Assembly: GCA_945897825.1 (NCBI GenBank) | Contig: CAMDGX010000020.1 | Location: 1-59,045 of the forward strand | Source: Asaia bogorensis | GTDB lineage: Bacteria > Pseudomonadota > Alphaproteobacteria > Acetobacterales > Acetobacteraceae | Direction of reading: 5' to 3' | DNA length: 59,045 nucleotides | Part shown: one piece after another, positions 26,600 to 35,048 of the stretch | How positions within the stretch are numbered: position 1 is the first letter of the stretch | How the letters are laid out: each line of letters opens with the position of its first letter | Notes under the pieces: generated by a model | What the model was told of the DNA's origin: nothing | Databases searched by the model: none | The model's input: only the letters and a program-made list of their open reading frames with translations | Translations under genes and position numbers: made by a program

Positions 26600-27712
26600 A
26601 TGAAGATCGCGCGCATCGAGGCGTTCCAGGTGCAGTGGACGCCGGGCGATCCGCCGGCGCAGCGCAGCGCCTTCGTGCGCGTGCATGCCGATGACGGGCG
26701 GATCGGGCTGGGCGAGGCCTCGCCGATGCAGGGCGGGCGGGCTTCGCTCGACATGATCGTGCACAACATCGCGCCCGCGCTGGTCGGCGCCGATCCGCTG
26801 GATCATGCGGTGCTGCAGGACCGGCTGATGCACCGGCTGGTGAAGCTGGGGCCGGAGGGCGCACTCACCGGCGCGCTGGCGGCGATCGACATCGCGCTGT
26901 GGGACCTGAAGGGCCAGTTGCTGGGCCAGCCGATCTGGAAGCTGCTGGGCGGCGCATGGCGCACGGCGCTGCCGTTCTATTCGTCGATCGGCGGCAATGG
27001 GCGCGGCCGTTCGGTGGAGGAAGTGCTGCGCGTCGTGGAGACGCGGCTCGCCGACAAGCCGGCGGCGATCAAGATCAGGTTCGACAACGACCGCGTGGAC
27101 CTCGATACCGAGATCCCCGACCACATCGCCAAGGCCCGCGCGGTGCGCAAGCTGGTGGGGCCGGACTTCCCTTTGGCCTTCGATGCCAACAACGGATACT
27201 CGTATTCGGGCGCCATGCGCGTCGGCCGCGTGCTGGAGGAACTGGGCTTCTGGTGGTTCGAGGAGCCGGTGCAGCACTACAACCGGCGTCGCCTGGGCGA
27301 GCTGGCGCAGCGCCTGGCGATCACCGTCTCCACCGGCGAGCAGGACTACACACTGGCCGGCGTGGCGGAGCTGATCGAGGCGGGCGTGCGGATGGTGCAG
27401 CCGGACATCGTCAAGATGGGCGGTATCACCGGGCTGCTGCGCTGTGCCGCGCTGTGCCAGGCGCATGGGGTGGAGCTGGTGCCGCACCAGACGCAGCCGA
27501 CGATCGGGCACATGGCGAACCTGCACATCGCGGCGACCCAGCTGCACGCCACCAAGCCGGTGGAGCTGAACGACCCGTCGCCCCGCATGCACGCGGTATT
27601 CCGCAACCCGCCGAAACCCGATGCCGAGGGATTGTTCCATCTGCCGACGGCGCCTGGGCTGGGGCTGGAGATCGACGAGGCCGCCTTGGCGCAACGTCGC
27701 GTCGACCTCTGA
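26600..27712 (+). CDS. Mandelate racemase/muconate-lactonizing (enolase superfamily) dehydratase
   Basis: A 370-residue enolase-superfamily enzyme, probably a sugar-acid dehydratase or lactone-isomerase type. Seen: an N-terminal capping domain starting MKIARIEAFQVQW, IDIALWDLKGQLLGQPIWKLLGG, a KIRF lysine in the barrel (AAIKIRFD), metal ligands in FDANNGYS, WFEEPV and STGEQ, QPDIVKMGGI, and a general-base histidine in HQTQPTIG. The substrate cannot be assigned. Its stop shares a base with the next ATG (TGATG), coupling it to the DUF1489 gene. Confidence 0.88.
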   Translation: MKIARIEAFQVQWTPGDPPAQRSAFVRVHADDGRIGLGEASPMQGGRASLDMIVHNIAPALVGADPLDHAVLQDRLMHRLVKLGPEGALTGALAAIDIALWDLKGQLLGQPIWKLLGGAWRTALPFYSSIGGNGRGRSVEEVLRVVETRLADKPAAIKIRFDNDRVDLDTEIPDHIAKARAVRKLVGPDFPLAFDANNGYSYSGAMRVGRVLEELGFWWFEEPVQHYNRRRLGELAQRLAITVSTGEQDYTLAGVAELIEAGVRMVQPDIVKMGGITGLLRCAALCQAHGVELVPHQTQPTIGHMANLHIAATQLHATKPVELNDPSPRMHAVFRNPPKPDAEGLFHLPTAPGLGLEIDEAALAQRRVDL

Positions 27713-28134
27713 TGCTGCACATGACCAAGCTTTGCGTCGGCATCAGCGAAGTTGCAGAGCTACGGCGGCTGCAGGAGGCGCGGCTGGCGCGCGGGGAGAC
27801 GCTGCGCCACCTCACGCGCAGCTTTCCGCGCCGGGCGCAGGAGATCATCGACGGCGGCTCGCTGTACTGGGTGATCGCCGGCGCGATGGTGGTGCGCCAG
27901 CGCGTTGTGGATATCCAGGAGGCGGCGTACGACGACGGTTCGAAATGCGCCGCGCTGCTCTTTGATGCAGAACTGGTGCCGGTGGCCGGGCGGCCGACCA
28001 AGCCGTTCCAGGGCTGGCGCTACCTCGACCCCGCCGCGGCCCCGCCCGACCTGGCAGCGGGCACGACGGCGGAAGGCAGCGATTCGCTGCCGCCATCGCT
28101 GCGGCGCGAGCTGGAGTCGCTCGGACTGCTGTAG
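27712..28134 (+). CDS. DUF1489 family protein
   Basis: A 140-residue protein of the DUF1489 family, common in Alphaproteobacteria and without known function. Typical features: MTKLCVGISEVAELRRLQ near the start, a central GGSLYWVIAGAMVVRQRVVDI, and KPFQGWRYLDP. ATG at 27712 overlaps the upstream stop by one base; an internal ATG four codons on could also be used. Its pairing with a metabolic enzyme says little about its role. Confidence 0.82.
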   Translation: MLHMTKLCVGISEVAELRRLQEARLARGETLRHLTRSFPRRAQEIIDGGSLYWVIAGAMVVRQRVVDIQEAAYDDGSKCAALLFDAELVPVAGRPTKPFQGWRYLDPAAAPPDLAAGTTAEGSDSLPPSLRRELESLGLL

Positions 28135-28285
28135 GATGCCATTGCATGCCCGCCATGCAGTTCCATGCGGCCCTTGCGGGGCGGCAGCAAGGGGTATACA
28201 TGGATTTTTAGTAACATACGGCCCTGAGTTCGCGCACTACCTGATCATCCGGTCAGGCTACGGCGCCTGGCACGGAGCACCTGCC

Positions 28286-28474
28286 ATGTTCTCCCGTCGC
28301 AGTCTTTTCATTGCCTTGGGCCTCGCCCTGCCCATCGCCGCCACCGCCACCGCCGAGGCGGCCACGACGCCGCGCACGCGCACACGGCGCCGCAGCGCGA
28401 AGCCGGCAACCGCCGCCAAGCCGCGCCGCCAGCGCCGAGTCGAGGCCGAGACGATCGAGCCCGCCAAGGGCTGA
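28286..28474 (+). CDS. Small basic exported protein
   Basis: A 62-residue protein with a clear signal peptide (MFSRRSLFIALGLALPIAAT, cleavage near AEA at about 25) and a short mature part full of Arg, Lys, Thr and Pro (TPRTRTRRRS, KPRRQRR). GGAG lies before the ATG. Similar tiny cationic exported proteins are frequent in Alphaproteobacteria; function unknown. The 150 bases upstream include an A/T-rich stretch (GGTATACATGGATTTTTAG) that may hold its promoter. Confidence 0.6.
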   Translation: MFSRRSLFIALGLALPIAATATAEAATTPRTRTRRRSAKPATAAKPRRQRRVEAETIEPAKG

Positions 28475-28564
28475 CCACCACCCGATGGGCAGGCGCCGCG
28501 AGGCGTCTTGCCCTGCCGCGGCGCCTGCCCCTAACGTCGCCCGCGAAGGGGGAGGAGGGCGCGG

Positions 28565-30079
28565 ATGCGCGGCATGATCGGGGGGCTCCTGGCAGCATGG
28601 CTCGCCGCCGCGCCGGCGGCGCATGCCCAGAAATCCGCCGATACCCTGCGCATCGCCTGGCGCGATGCGGTGGCCACGCTCGACCCCTACTACCACCAGC
28701 AGCGCACCGGCCTGATCCTGGCCCACCATCTGTTCGACGGCTTGGTGCACCGCGACCCCGAGGCGTTCACCGTCCGCCCGCTGCTCGCCACCTCCTGGCG
28801 CTATACCGACGAGACCACGCTGGAATTCGAGCTGCGCCGCGGCGTCACCTTCCATGACGGCAGCCCCTTCACCGCGGACGACGTGGTGTACACCGTGTCC
28901 ACCATCCTGGCCGACCCCGCCGTGTCGGTGCCCAGCAACTTCGCCTGGCTGGAGGGGGCGGAGAAGGTGGACAGCCACCGCGTGCGGCTGAAGCTGAAGC
29001 GCGTGTTTCCGGCCGCCATCGAGTATGTCGCCATGGTGCTGCCGATCTGGCCGCAGGCGGCGCGCGAACGGCTGGGCGCGGAGGCGTTCGCGCAGTCCCC
29101 GATCGGCGCCGGGCCGTATCGCTTCGTCGGGCGCGAGGACGGCTGGCGGCGGCTGATGCTGGAGCGGTTCGAGGGCTACTACGCGGACAGCCCCAAGGGC
29201 CGCCCTGCCATCGCGCGGTTGCAGATCGACCAGGTTCCCGATGCGGCGGCCGAGCTGGAGGCGCTGCGGAGCGGGCAGGTCGAGTGGATCTGGAACTTCC
29301 TCGCCGACAGCAACGACATTATTGCCCGCGCCCCGGGGCTGCAGGCGCTGCGCGCGGAGAGCATGCGGGTGGGCTACCTCTCGCTGGACGCCGCCGGCCG
29401 CACCGGGGCGGACAATCCCCTGACGCGGCAGAAGGTGCGCCAGGCGATCTTCCATGCGATCGACCGCCAGGCCTTCGTGCGCCAGGTGGTGCAGGGCGGC
29501 TCCCGCGTGCCGGATGCGCCGTGCTTCCCGACGCAGTTCGGCTGCGACGCCGCAGCGGCCGTGCGCTACGACTACAACCCGGCACGTGCGCGCGCGCTGC
29601 TGGCCGAGGCCGGGTATCCGGACGGGTTCGATACGGAACTGGTCACCTACGTGCTGCCGCAATGGGCGGCGGCGATCCAGGGCTACCTGAAGGCGGTAGG
29701 CATCCATGCGCGCATCACCCAGCGCCCGGTGGCCGAGGTGGTGCGCGCATCGCTGGATGGGGACGTGCCGATCGGCCAGCTGGCCTGGGGGAGTTTCTCG
29801 ATCAACGACGCCTCGGCCTTCCTGCCGTTCTTCTTCGGCGGCGGGCCGAACGACTACACCCGCGACCCCGCACTGGCGACCCTGGTCGCCCAGGGCGGCG
29901 CCAGCACCAACCCGAACGAGCGCCGCCGCTTCTACAGCCAGGCAATCCGGCTGATCTCGGAGCAGGCCTACATGGTGCCGCTGAACACCTACGTGACCAC
30001 CTACGGCATCAGCCGCACGCTCGCCTTCCGGCCATTCACCGACGAACTGCCTCGGTTCTATCTGGCTTCCTGGCGCTGA
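28565..30079 (+). CDS. ABC transporter substrate-binding protein, family 5
   Basis: A 504-residue periplasmic solute-binding protein of the DppA/OppA family, with a signal peptide ending in APAAHAQ (about 21). Landmarks: VATLDPYYHQQRTGLILAHHLFDGLV, LEFELRRGVTFHDGSPFTADDVVYTV, SPIGAGPYRFV and TRQKVRQAIFHAIDRQAFV. It is 46 bases upstream of an amidase gene, so the ligand may be an amide or peptide that the amidase cleaves. No permease or ATPase genes are adjacent. Confidence 0.88.
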   Translation: MRGMIGGLLAAWLAAAPAAHAQKSADTLRIAWRDAVATLDPYYHQQRTGLILAHHLFDGLVHRDPEAFTVRPLLATSWRYTDETTLEFELRRGVTFHDGSPFTADDVVYTVSTILADPAVSVPSNFAWLEGAEKVDSHRVRLKLKRVFPAAIEYVAMVLPIWPQAARERLGAEAFAQSPIGAGPYRFVGREDGWRRLMLERFEGYYADSPKGRPAIARLQIDQVPDAAAELEALRSGQVEWIWNFLADSNDIIARAPGLQALRAESMRVGYLSLDAAGRTGADNPLTRQKVRQAIFHAIDRQAFVRQVVQGGSRVPDAPCFPTQFGCDAAAAVRYDYNPARARALLAEAGYPDGFDTELVTYVLPQWAAAIQGYLKAVGIHARITQRPVAEVVRASLDGDVPIGQLAWGSFSINDASAFLPFFFGGGPNDYTRDPALATLVAQGGASTNPNERRRFYSQAIRLISEQAYMVPLNTYVTTYGISRTLAFRPFTDELPRFYLASWR

Positions 30080-30125
30080 GCGGCAATCTGCGCTGAGATC
30101 AGGCGGCAAACGCGGGAGATGGCGC

Positions 30126-31598
30126 ATGAGCACGGTCATGACATGGGACGAGTGGGTGCGGCACGACGCGACCGCCCTGGCCAGGCTGGTGCGGGCCGGC
30201 CAGGTGACGGCGGCCGAGCTGGCGGCGCAGGCGCAGGCGGCGGTGGCGAAGGTGGACCCGGCGATCGGCGCGGTGGTCGAGCTGTTCGACGACGTGATCG
30301 CCGACCCGCTGCGCGACGGCATGGACCAGGCCGGTCCGTTCGCCGGCGTCCCCTACCTGATGAAGGACCTCGGCCCGACTATGAAGGGGCGCCGCCAGGA
30401 GATGGGCGCGCAACTGATGATAGGCAACACGGCGCGCGAGGACAGCTTCCTGACCGGGAAGATCCGCGCGGCCGGACTGAACATCATCGGGCGGACCACG
30501 ACGCCGGAGTTCGGCACCTGCGGCTCGGTGGAGAACGAACTTGTCTATGTCTCGCGCAATCCGTGGGACCAGGCCTACACCACCGGCGGCTCCTCGGCCG
30601 GCACCGGGGCGGCGGTGGCGGCCGGAGTGCTGCCGATGAGCCACGCGAGCGACGGCGGCGGCTCGATCCGCATCCCCGCCGGGATCAACGGCAATGTCGG
30701 GCTGAAGCCCTCGCGTGGGGTGTTCTCGGCCGCCCCCGGCGGGTCGGACCTGATGGCGCTCGTCTCGACGCAAGGCTGCCACAGCCGCACCATTCGCGAC
30801 ACGGCGGCGTTCTTCGATGCCTGCCGCGGCGGCGCGCCAGGGGAGTTCATGCCGTTCTGGTCGCCGCCCGAACCCTACACGGCGCTGGTCGCGCGCGACC
30901 CGGGGCGGCTGCGCATCGCGGTGTCGCATGAATGGGGCGACTACAAGGCCACGCCGCACATCGCCGCCGAGCTGGAACGGGCGGGGAAGTTCCTGGAAAG
31001 CCTCGGCCATCATGTGGAATGGGCAACGCCCGCGGTGGATTTCCGCGCGGGCTACGCGGCGCAGACCACCTGTTACATCACCAACATCGCGCAGAACGTG
31101 GAGCGCATGTCGCGGCTGCGCGGGCATGCCACGCCGCCGCGCGCCCTGATCGAGTCGATGAACTGGCGCATATGGGAGTACGGGCGCGACTTCACCTACA
31201 CGCAGCGCGCGGACATGCAGGCGGGGTTCAACAGCACCAGCCGGGCCTTCGGCGAGTTCTTCACGCGATGGGACGTGATCCTGACGCCGATCTCGACGCA
31301 GACGACGCACCGTCGCGGAACGATGGACTACCTCACGCTGAACGACACCGACACGCCGCTGGCCTGGTTCGAGAAGCTGTGGGGGATGTACGCCTATACG
31401 CCGCTGGCGAACCTGTGCGGCACGCCTGGGCTGTCGCTGCCGATGGCGGCGCATGACAACGGACTGCCGCTGGGCATCCAGGCGCTCGGCGCGCAGGGGA
31501 GCGACGGGATGCTGCTTCAACTTGGGGCGCAGGTGGAGCGGGCGCTCGGGGGAAAGTGGAATGGCGGGCGCGTGCCGGGGGTGCATGTGACCAAATAA
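30126..31598 (+). CDS. Amidase (amidase-signature family)
   Basis: A 490-residue amidase-signature hydrolase. The Ser-Ser-Lys triad is visible: Lys80 in PYLMKDLG, a serine in TTGGSSAGTGAAVAAG (156/157), and the nucleophile Ser180 in DGGGSIRIPAG. The rest, including PLANLCGTPGLSLPMA, is family-typical and full length. It hydrolyses a C-N amide bond of unknown substrate in the cytoplasm (no signal peptide). Probably co-transcribed with the preceding solute-binding protein. Its TAA is followed after 6 bases by the first copy of the palindromic element and by convergent clpS. Confidence 0.9.
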   Translation: MSTVMTWDEWVRHDATALARLVRAGQVTAAELAAQAQAAVAKVDPAIGAVVELFDDVIADPLRDGMDQAGPFAGVPYLMKDLGPTMKGRRQEMGAQLMIGNTAREDSFLTGKIRAAGLNIIGRTTTPEFGTCGSVENELVYVSRNPWDQAYTTGGSSAGTGAAVAAGVLPMSHASDGGGSIRIPAGINGNVGLKPSRGVFSAAPGGSDLMALVSTQGCHSRTIRDTAAFFDACRGGAPGEFMPFWSPPEPYTALVARDPGRLRIAVSHEWGDYKATPHIAAELERAGKFLESLGHHVEWATPAVDFRAGYAAQTTCYITNIAQNVERMSRLRGHATPPRALIESMNWRIWEYGRDFTYTQRADMQAGFNSTSRAFGEFFTRWDVILTPISTQTTHRRGTMDYLTLNDTDTPLAWFEKLWGMYAYTPLANLCGTPGLSLPMAAHDNGLPLGIQALGAQGSDGMLLQLGAQVERALGGKWNGGRVPGVHVTK

Positions 31599-31604
31599 GC
31601 AAGC

Positions 31605-31717
31605 GCTTCTTTTTTGAAAAAAAGAAGCAAAAAACTTTTTCCCATTCGCTCCACGTTAAACACGGTGTGCATGGATGAAGTTTTTTTGCTTCTTTTTGTT
31701 CACAAAAAGAAGGCTTC
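31605..31717. repeat. Palindromic 3'-end element, copy 1 (divergent variant)
   Basis: Stem-loop A at 31605-31628 (GCTTCTTTTTT / AAAAAAGAAGC) and stem-loop B at 31689-31712 (CTTCTTTTTGT / ACAAAAAGAAG) are each perfect 11-bp stems. Between them inverted arms GCAAAAAACTTTTTCCCAT and ATGGATGAAGTTTTTTTGC enclose a weakly paired centre. The copy fills the gap between convergent amidase and clpS, 6 bases from one stop and 5 from the other. The stem sequences differ from the other five copies, yet the layout is the same. It reads as a two-way terminator. Confidence 0.8.
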
Positions 31718-32023
31718 CTACTCTTCCGGCTCCGTCGTGAACGTCAACGGATGCCCCGCCTTGCGCCCCGCATCGGTCGCCCGCGTAGCCTTGCTTTCGG
31801 CGATGTCCCGGGTGAACACGGCCACCACGCAGGCGCCGCGCTGGTGGGCGGTGAGCATGACGCGGCTGGCGGTGCCTTCGTTCATGCCGAACTCCACCTT
31901 CAGCACGCGCACCACGAAGTCGCGCGGCGTGTAGTCGTCGTTCAGCAGGATCACCTTGTGCAGCTTCGGCCGCTCGGTCTTGGGCAGGACCTGGGGGCGC
32001 TGGGTGGTGTTGGTCTCGGGCAT
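31718..32023 (-). CDS. clpS: ATP-dependent Clp protease adaptor ClpS
   Basis: A 101-residue adaptor that hands N-degron substrates to ClpA. The core KVILLNDDYTPRDFVVRVL (about 21-39), the VMLTAHQRGACVVAVFTRDIAESK segment, and the acidic N-degron pocket residues of the NDDYTP loop are intact. GGAGGG precedes the ATG at 32023; longer upstream frames are not supported. clpA, often next to clpS, is not in the window. Confidence 0.95.
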   Translation of the reverse strand: MPETNTTQRPQVLPKTERPKLHKVILLNDDYTPRDFVVRVLKVEFGMNEGTASRVMLTAHQRGACVVAVFTRDIAESKATRATDAGRKAGHPLTFTTEPEE

Positions 32024-32088
32024 GGGGGCCGACCCTCCTGTCGCGGACGCCTGGCGGGTATATCGGGCGGCGACGGGCGGCCGCAACG

Positions 32089-33288
32089 TCAGGCGCGGCG
32101 CAGCAGCAGGCCCTGGACGCCGCCCATCAGGGCAAGCTGGACGGCGCAGAGCAGGAACGGCACCTGCCAGCCCCAATACGGCACGGCGGCGGCGAACAGG
32201 GTAGGGCCGATCACGTAGCCCATGAAGCACAGCATGGTCGAGCCCGCCGTCGCCTCCGCCACAGCACCCGGCGGGGCGAGGCGCGCGACCTCGGCGAGGA
32301 AGATGCCGTTCCAGGAAGCGCCGAAGAACCCCGCGGCGGCCGCGGCGGTGGCGATCAGCCAGAGCGGGGCGCCCGCGGGCAGCATGGCGTAGGCGGCAAT
32401 GGCGATGGCGGCCAGGAAGGCCTGGATCACCAGGTTCAGCGCGGCCCGGCCCGTGCGGTCGGCAACCCAGCCGAGCAGGATGCGCGCCACGGTACCGGCG
32501 ACCTGCAGGCTGGCGAAGGCCAGCCCGGCGGCGGCCAGGCTCAGCCCGCCCTGGGTGAGGTAGGTGACGGAGAAGCTGAACAGCGCGCCCTGGGCCACCG
32601 CGAAGGAGAAGGCCAGCGCCGTGAGCGGCAGGATGGTCGGGGCGCGGCGCAGGGCGACGAAGGGGGAGGCGAGGTTGCGCCAGGCGAACAGTGCGCGCAG
32701 GTGAATCGCGCGGTGCGGGTCGCGGTCCGCATCCAGTGCGCGGCGGACGGGCTGGATCGCCAGCACCGCCAGCGCGCCGGCGGCAATGGCCACGGCCAGC
32801 GCGGGCATGCCCCCGTAGAACGCCGCGACCGGGGCGATGATGAGGCCGGCCAGCGCGCCGCCCGCCGGGGCGCCTGCCTGCTTGATCGAGAAGATCAGCG
32901 AGCGGTGCGCCGGCGGGGCCGTGGCCTGGAGCATGCGGCTACTCGCCGGCGCCGTGGGGCCATAGCCGAGACCCATCAGCAGCGCCCCCGCCACCAGCGC
33001 CGGCCACAGCCCGATCGAGGCCACCGCCAGGCCAATGACGGCAACCGCGGTGCCGAGCTGGAGGCTCGCCGCCGGGCCGAACCGCGCCAGGATCGGGCCG
33101 CCGAGGGCCATGTAGGCGATGCTCGCGAGCGAGGAGAGCGAGGAGAGGTTGCCGATCCGCTCAGGTGCGACGCCGGCCGAGGCGGTGAGCAGCGGGGCGA
33201 GCACGGGCAGCGCCTGCCCCATGAAGGTGGAGACGGCCTGCGCCAGCATCGCGGCACCAAGGGCCGACAACCAGAGGGGGAGCTTCAT
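32089..33288 (-). CDS. MFS transporter
   Basis: A 399-residue inner-membrane protein with about twelve hydrophobic helices and a cytoplasmic loop near the middle (RRALDADRDPHRAIHLRALFAW). Features of the major facilitator superfamily include GLGYGPTAPASSRMLQ and FSIKQAGAPAGGALAG in the first half and LLGWVADRTGRAAL in the second. Substrate unknown; the cupin/RuBisCO-like cluster upstream on the same strand suggests a small organic acid or sugar acid. The ATG at 33288 has no clear ribosome site, and the frame continues upstream into copy 2 of the palindromic element (possible ATG 33393). Confidence 0.85.
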   Translation of the reverse strand: MKLPLWLSALGAAMLAQAVSTFMGQALPVLAPLLTASAGVAPERIGNLSSLSSLASIAYMALGGPILARFGPAASLQLGTAVAVIGLAVASIGLWPALVAGALLMGLGYGPTAPASSRMLQATAPPAHRSLIFSIKQAGAPAGGALAGLIIAPVAAFYGGMPALAVAIAAGALAVLAIQPVRRALDADRDPHRAIHLRALFAWRNLASPFVALRRAPTILPLTALAFSFAVAQGALFSFSVTYLTQGGLSLAAAGLAFASLQVAGTVARILLGWVADRTGRAALNLVIQAFLAAIAIAAYAMLPAGAPLWLIATAAAAAGFFGASWNGIFLAEVARLAPPGAVAEATAGSTMLCFMGYVIGPTLFAAAVPYWGWQVPFLLCAVQLALMGGVQGLLLRRA

Positions 33289-33340
33289 TGCCGGCACGGT
33301 GGGGGGATCGGCGGGCGGGGTCAACCATCGGCGGAGAGGG

Positions 33341-33473
33341 AAGGAAGACTCTTCTTTTTCTGAAGAAAAAGAAGCAAAAAGACTTTTGTCCATTTTCGGC
33401 CGGGCGCACGTCGCGCGCTCGGTTCAAAGGATCAAAGGTTTTTTGGTTCTTTTTTTCAAAAAAGAACGTGCTT
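33341..33473. repeat. Palindromic 3'-end element, copy 2
   Basis: Stem-loop A at 33351-33374 (CTTCTTTTTC / GAAAAAGAAG, loop TGAA) and stem-loop B at 33446-33467 (GTTCTTTTTT / AAAAAAGAAC). The inner arms GCAAAAAGACTTTTGTCC (33374-33391) and GGATCAAAGGTTTTTTGG (33429-33446) are inverted copies with mismatches. The centre has its own stem CCGGGCGC / GCGCTCGG (one G-T pair). It begins 4 bases after the cupin stop (minus strand) and lies before the MFS gene. Confidence 0.85.
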
Positions 33474-33930
33474 ACTTCCTGTCAAGAAACGCCGCCACCG
33501 CCGGATTCCTCCGCATGGCCGCAATCTCGTCTTCGTCGGGAAGTTGGGGCTTGTCGCGCTGCTGGTTGACCATGCACAGGAAGCCCATCGGCGCGCCGGC
33601 AGTGGCGCGGAACTGGTGCCAGAGCATGGGGGGGATGGTGACAAGGTCGTTCTGCTTCACGGCATGCACGTCCTCGCCCAGCAGGCAGTGGCCCTCGCCG
33701 CGCAGGATCAGCACCGCGTGCATGTGCTCGTGGCGCTCCAGGCTGGAATGCCCACCCGCGTCCATCTCGAAGTAGCGCAGCTCGCAGCCGAAGCCGAGGT
33801 CGTTGAACAGGGTCTGGCGGGTGATGGCGCGGAAGGGGGCGGCGCCGTCTTCCTTGTAGGGGTGGAGCGGCACGTCGTCCCAGCGCCAGTCGGCGAAGGC
33901 GCGGATGGTGCCCTTGGGGTCGCTGTCCAT
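33472..33930 (-). CDS. Cupin domain protein
   Basis: A 152-residue single-cupin protein. Motif 1 is GGHSSLERHEHMHAVLILRGEG, with three histidines and a glutamate able to bind metal; motif 2 is PPMLWHQFRATAGAPMGFLCMV with a further histidine. Such proteins may be isomerases, dioxygenases or sugar-acid binding enzymes. The gene starts 3 bases after the RuBisCO-like gene's stop, with GGAAG before the ATG, so the two are co-transcribed and likely act in one pathway. Its C-terminal codons overlap the edge of palindromic copy 2. Confidence 0.85.
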   Translation of the reverse strand: MDSDPKGTIRAFADWRWDDVPLHPYKEDGAAPFRAITRQTLFNDLGFGCELRYFEMDAGGHSSLERHEHMHAVLILRGEGHCLLGEDVHAVKQNDLVTIPPMLWHQFRATAGAPMGFLCMVNQQRDKPQLPDEDEIAAMRRNPAVAAFLDRK

Positions 33931-33933
33931 GGT

Positions 33934-35043
33934 TCAGCTTCCGTGGTGGTGGCCGGCGACGGCGCGGGTGAAGGCGGCGGTAGCGTCGGCCAGTTGGTCG
34001 CGCGCTTCAAGCAGGCTGCCGCCGATCAGGACCATGGTGCGCGCCCCGTAGAAATCGAGGATCTCGCCGACGCGCGCCAGGGTCATGCCGCCGGCGGGAA
34101 CGGGAACGGCGGGGGCGAGCGCATGCCAGTCGGCGCGCGCCGCGTCGGCCAGCGTGGCGCATGTCTGCGTCGAGTAGCCGAAGCGACCGCCATGGCTGGG
34201 GAAGATCACCGCGTCGGCGCCGAACAGGCGGAACAGCTTGCCGATCAGCAAGGGCGGGCCGATGCGCGCCGCACCGCCCATGCTGGGGTGGGCAAGGAAG
34301 GTGAAGTCCGGGTTCTCCCGCACCAGCGCGTGGAAGGTGGAGACGCCACACACCATCGGCGCCACGACGGCCGAGTCCAGTCCCGCCTCGCGCGCCTGGC
34401 GGACCTGCCGGCGCATCGTCTCCAACGTGCCGGACAGGCTCGGCGCGTAGCGCGTGGGATGCCCGGTCCGGCGGCTGGCCACGCGCACGGCGGCGGCGCA
34501 GGCGGCCATCCGGTGAGCGAAGCGGCCATACTCCTGGTCCGCCATGCCGTGATCGTCCTTGATCCAGTCGATGCCGCCCAGGGCGAACTGCCCGGCGATA
34601 TGGGCGAGCAGCGGCACTGGCGCGCCCTGCGGCTTGATCGCAGAGCATGTGAGCGCGCGGCTGTCGCCAATGCCGAGCCGCGCGCGCATCCCAGCCTCGC
34701 CGTGGTTCGGGCCCACGAAGGCGTTCGCAAGCGCGGGCGGCAGCGCGACGTCCTGCAACGTGACGTCGTCGTGCAGCGAGGTGTTGCCGAACAGCATGTT
34801 GAGCAGTTGCCCGGCATCGAGGCCGACGGTGTCCATCGCCAGCCCGATGCGGATCTCGAACACGCCCTGGCCGAGGTCGGCGATGTCCTGGACCTCGCCG
34901 ACCACCTCGCGCAGCACTTGCGCCTCGGTGATCGCCGACAGCGGCATCTCCACGCTCTGCTCGACGGCGATGCCCTGCGCGCGCGCGGCGATCGACGCCG
35001 CTTCGCCGCGGACGCGGTAGGTGGCCTCGAGTCGCGCCGCCAT
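33934..35043 (-). CDS. RuBisCO-like protein (form IV large-subunit family)
   Basis: A 369-residue member of the RuBisCO large-subunit superfamily. The barrel pattern is clear: SAIKPQG (strand 1 Lys), GGIDWIKDDHGM (Lys162, Asp164, where RuBisCO has the carbamylated Lys201 in KDDE), a histidine in FLAHPSMGG, FPSHGGRFGY and PAGGMTL. The metal Glu after KDD is replaced by His165, and other catalytic residues differ, so carbon fixation is not expected. RuBisCO-like proteins act in methionine salvage or D-apionate catabolism; which one, if either, cannot be told. The gene follows the 406-residue unknown gene by 5 bases and precedes a cupin by 3. Confidence 0.82.
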   Translation of the reverse strand: MAARLEATYRVRGEAASIAARAQGIAVEQSVEMPLSAITEAQVLREVVGEVQDIADLGQGVFEIRIGLAMDTVGLDAGQLLNMLFGNTSLHDDVTLQDVALPPALANAFVGPNHGEAGMRARLGIGDSRALTCSAIKPQGAPVPLLAHIAGQFALGGIDWIKDDHGMADQEYGRFAHRMAACAAAVRVASRRTGHPTRYAPSLSGTLETMRRQVRQAREAGLDSAVVAPMVCGVSTFHALVRENPDFTFLAHPSMGGAARIGPPLLIGKLFRLFGADAVIFPSHGGRFGYSTQTCATLADAARADWHALAPAVPVPAGGMTLARVGEILDFYGARTMVLIGGSLLEARDQLADATAAFTRAVAGHHHGS

Positions 35044-35048
35044 CGCCG

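Noticed and set aside
33934-35043. Functional RuBisCO large subunit
   Set aside because: At 369 residues it is shorter than carboxylases (about 460-475), KDDE is KDDH, and other active-site loops are changed. No small subunit or phosphoribulokinase gene is near.
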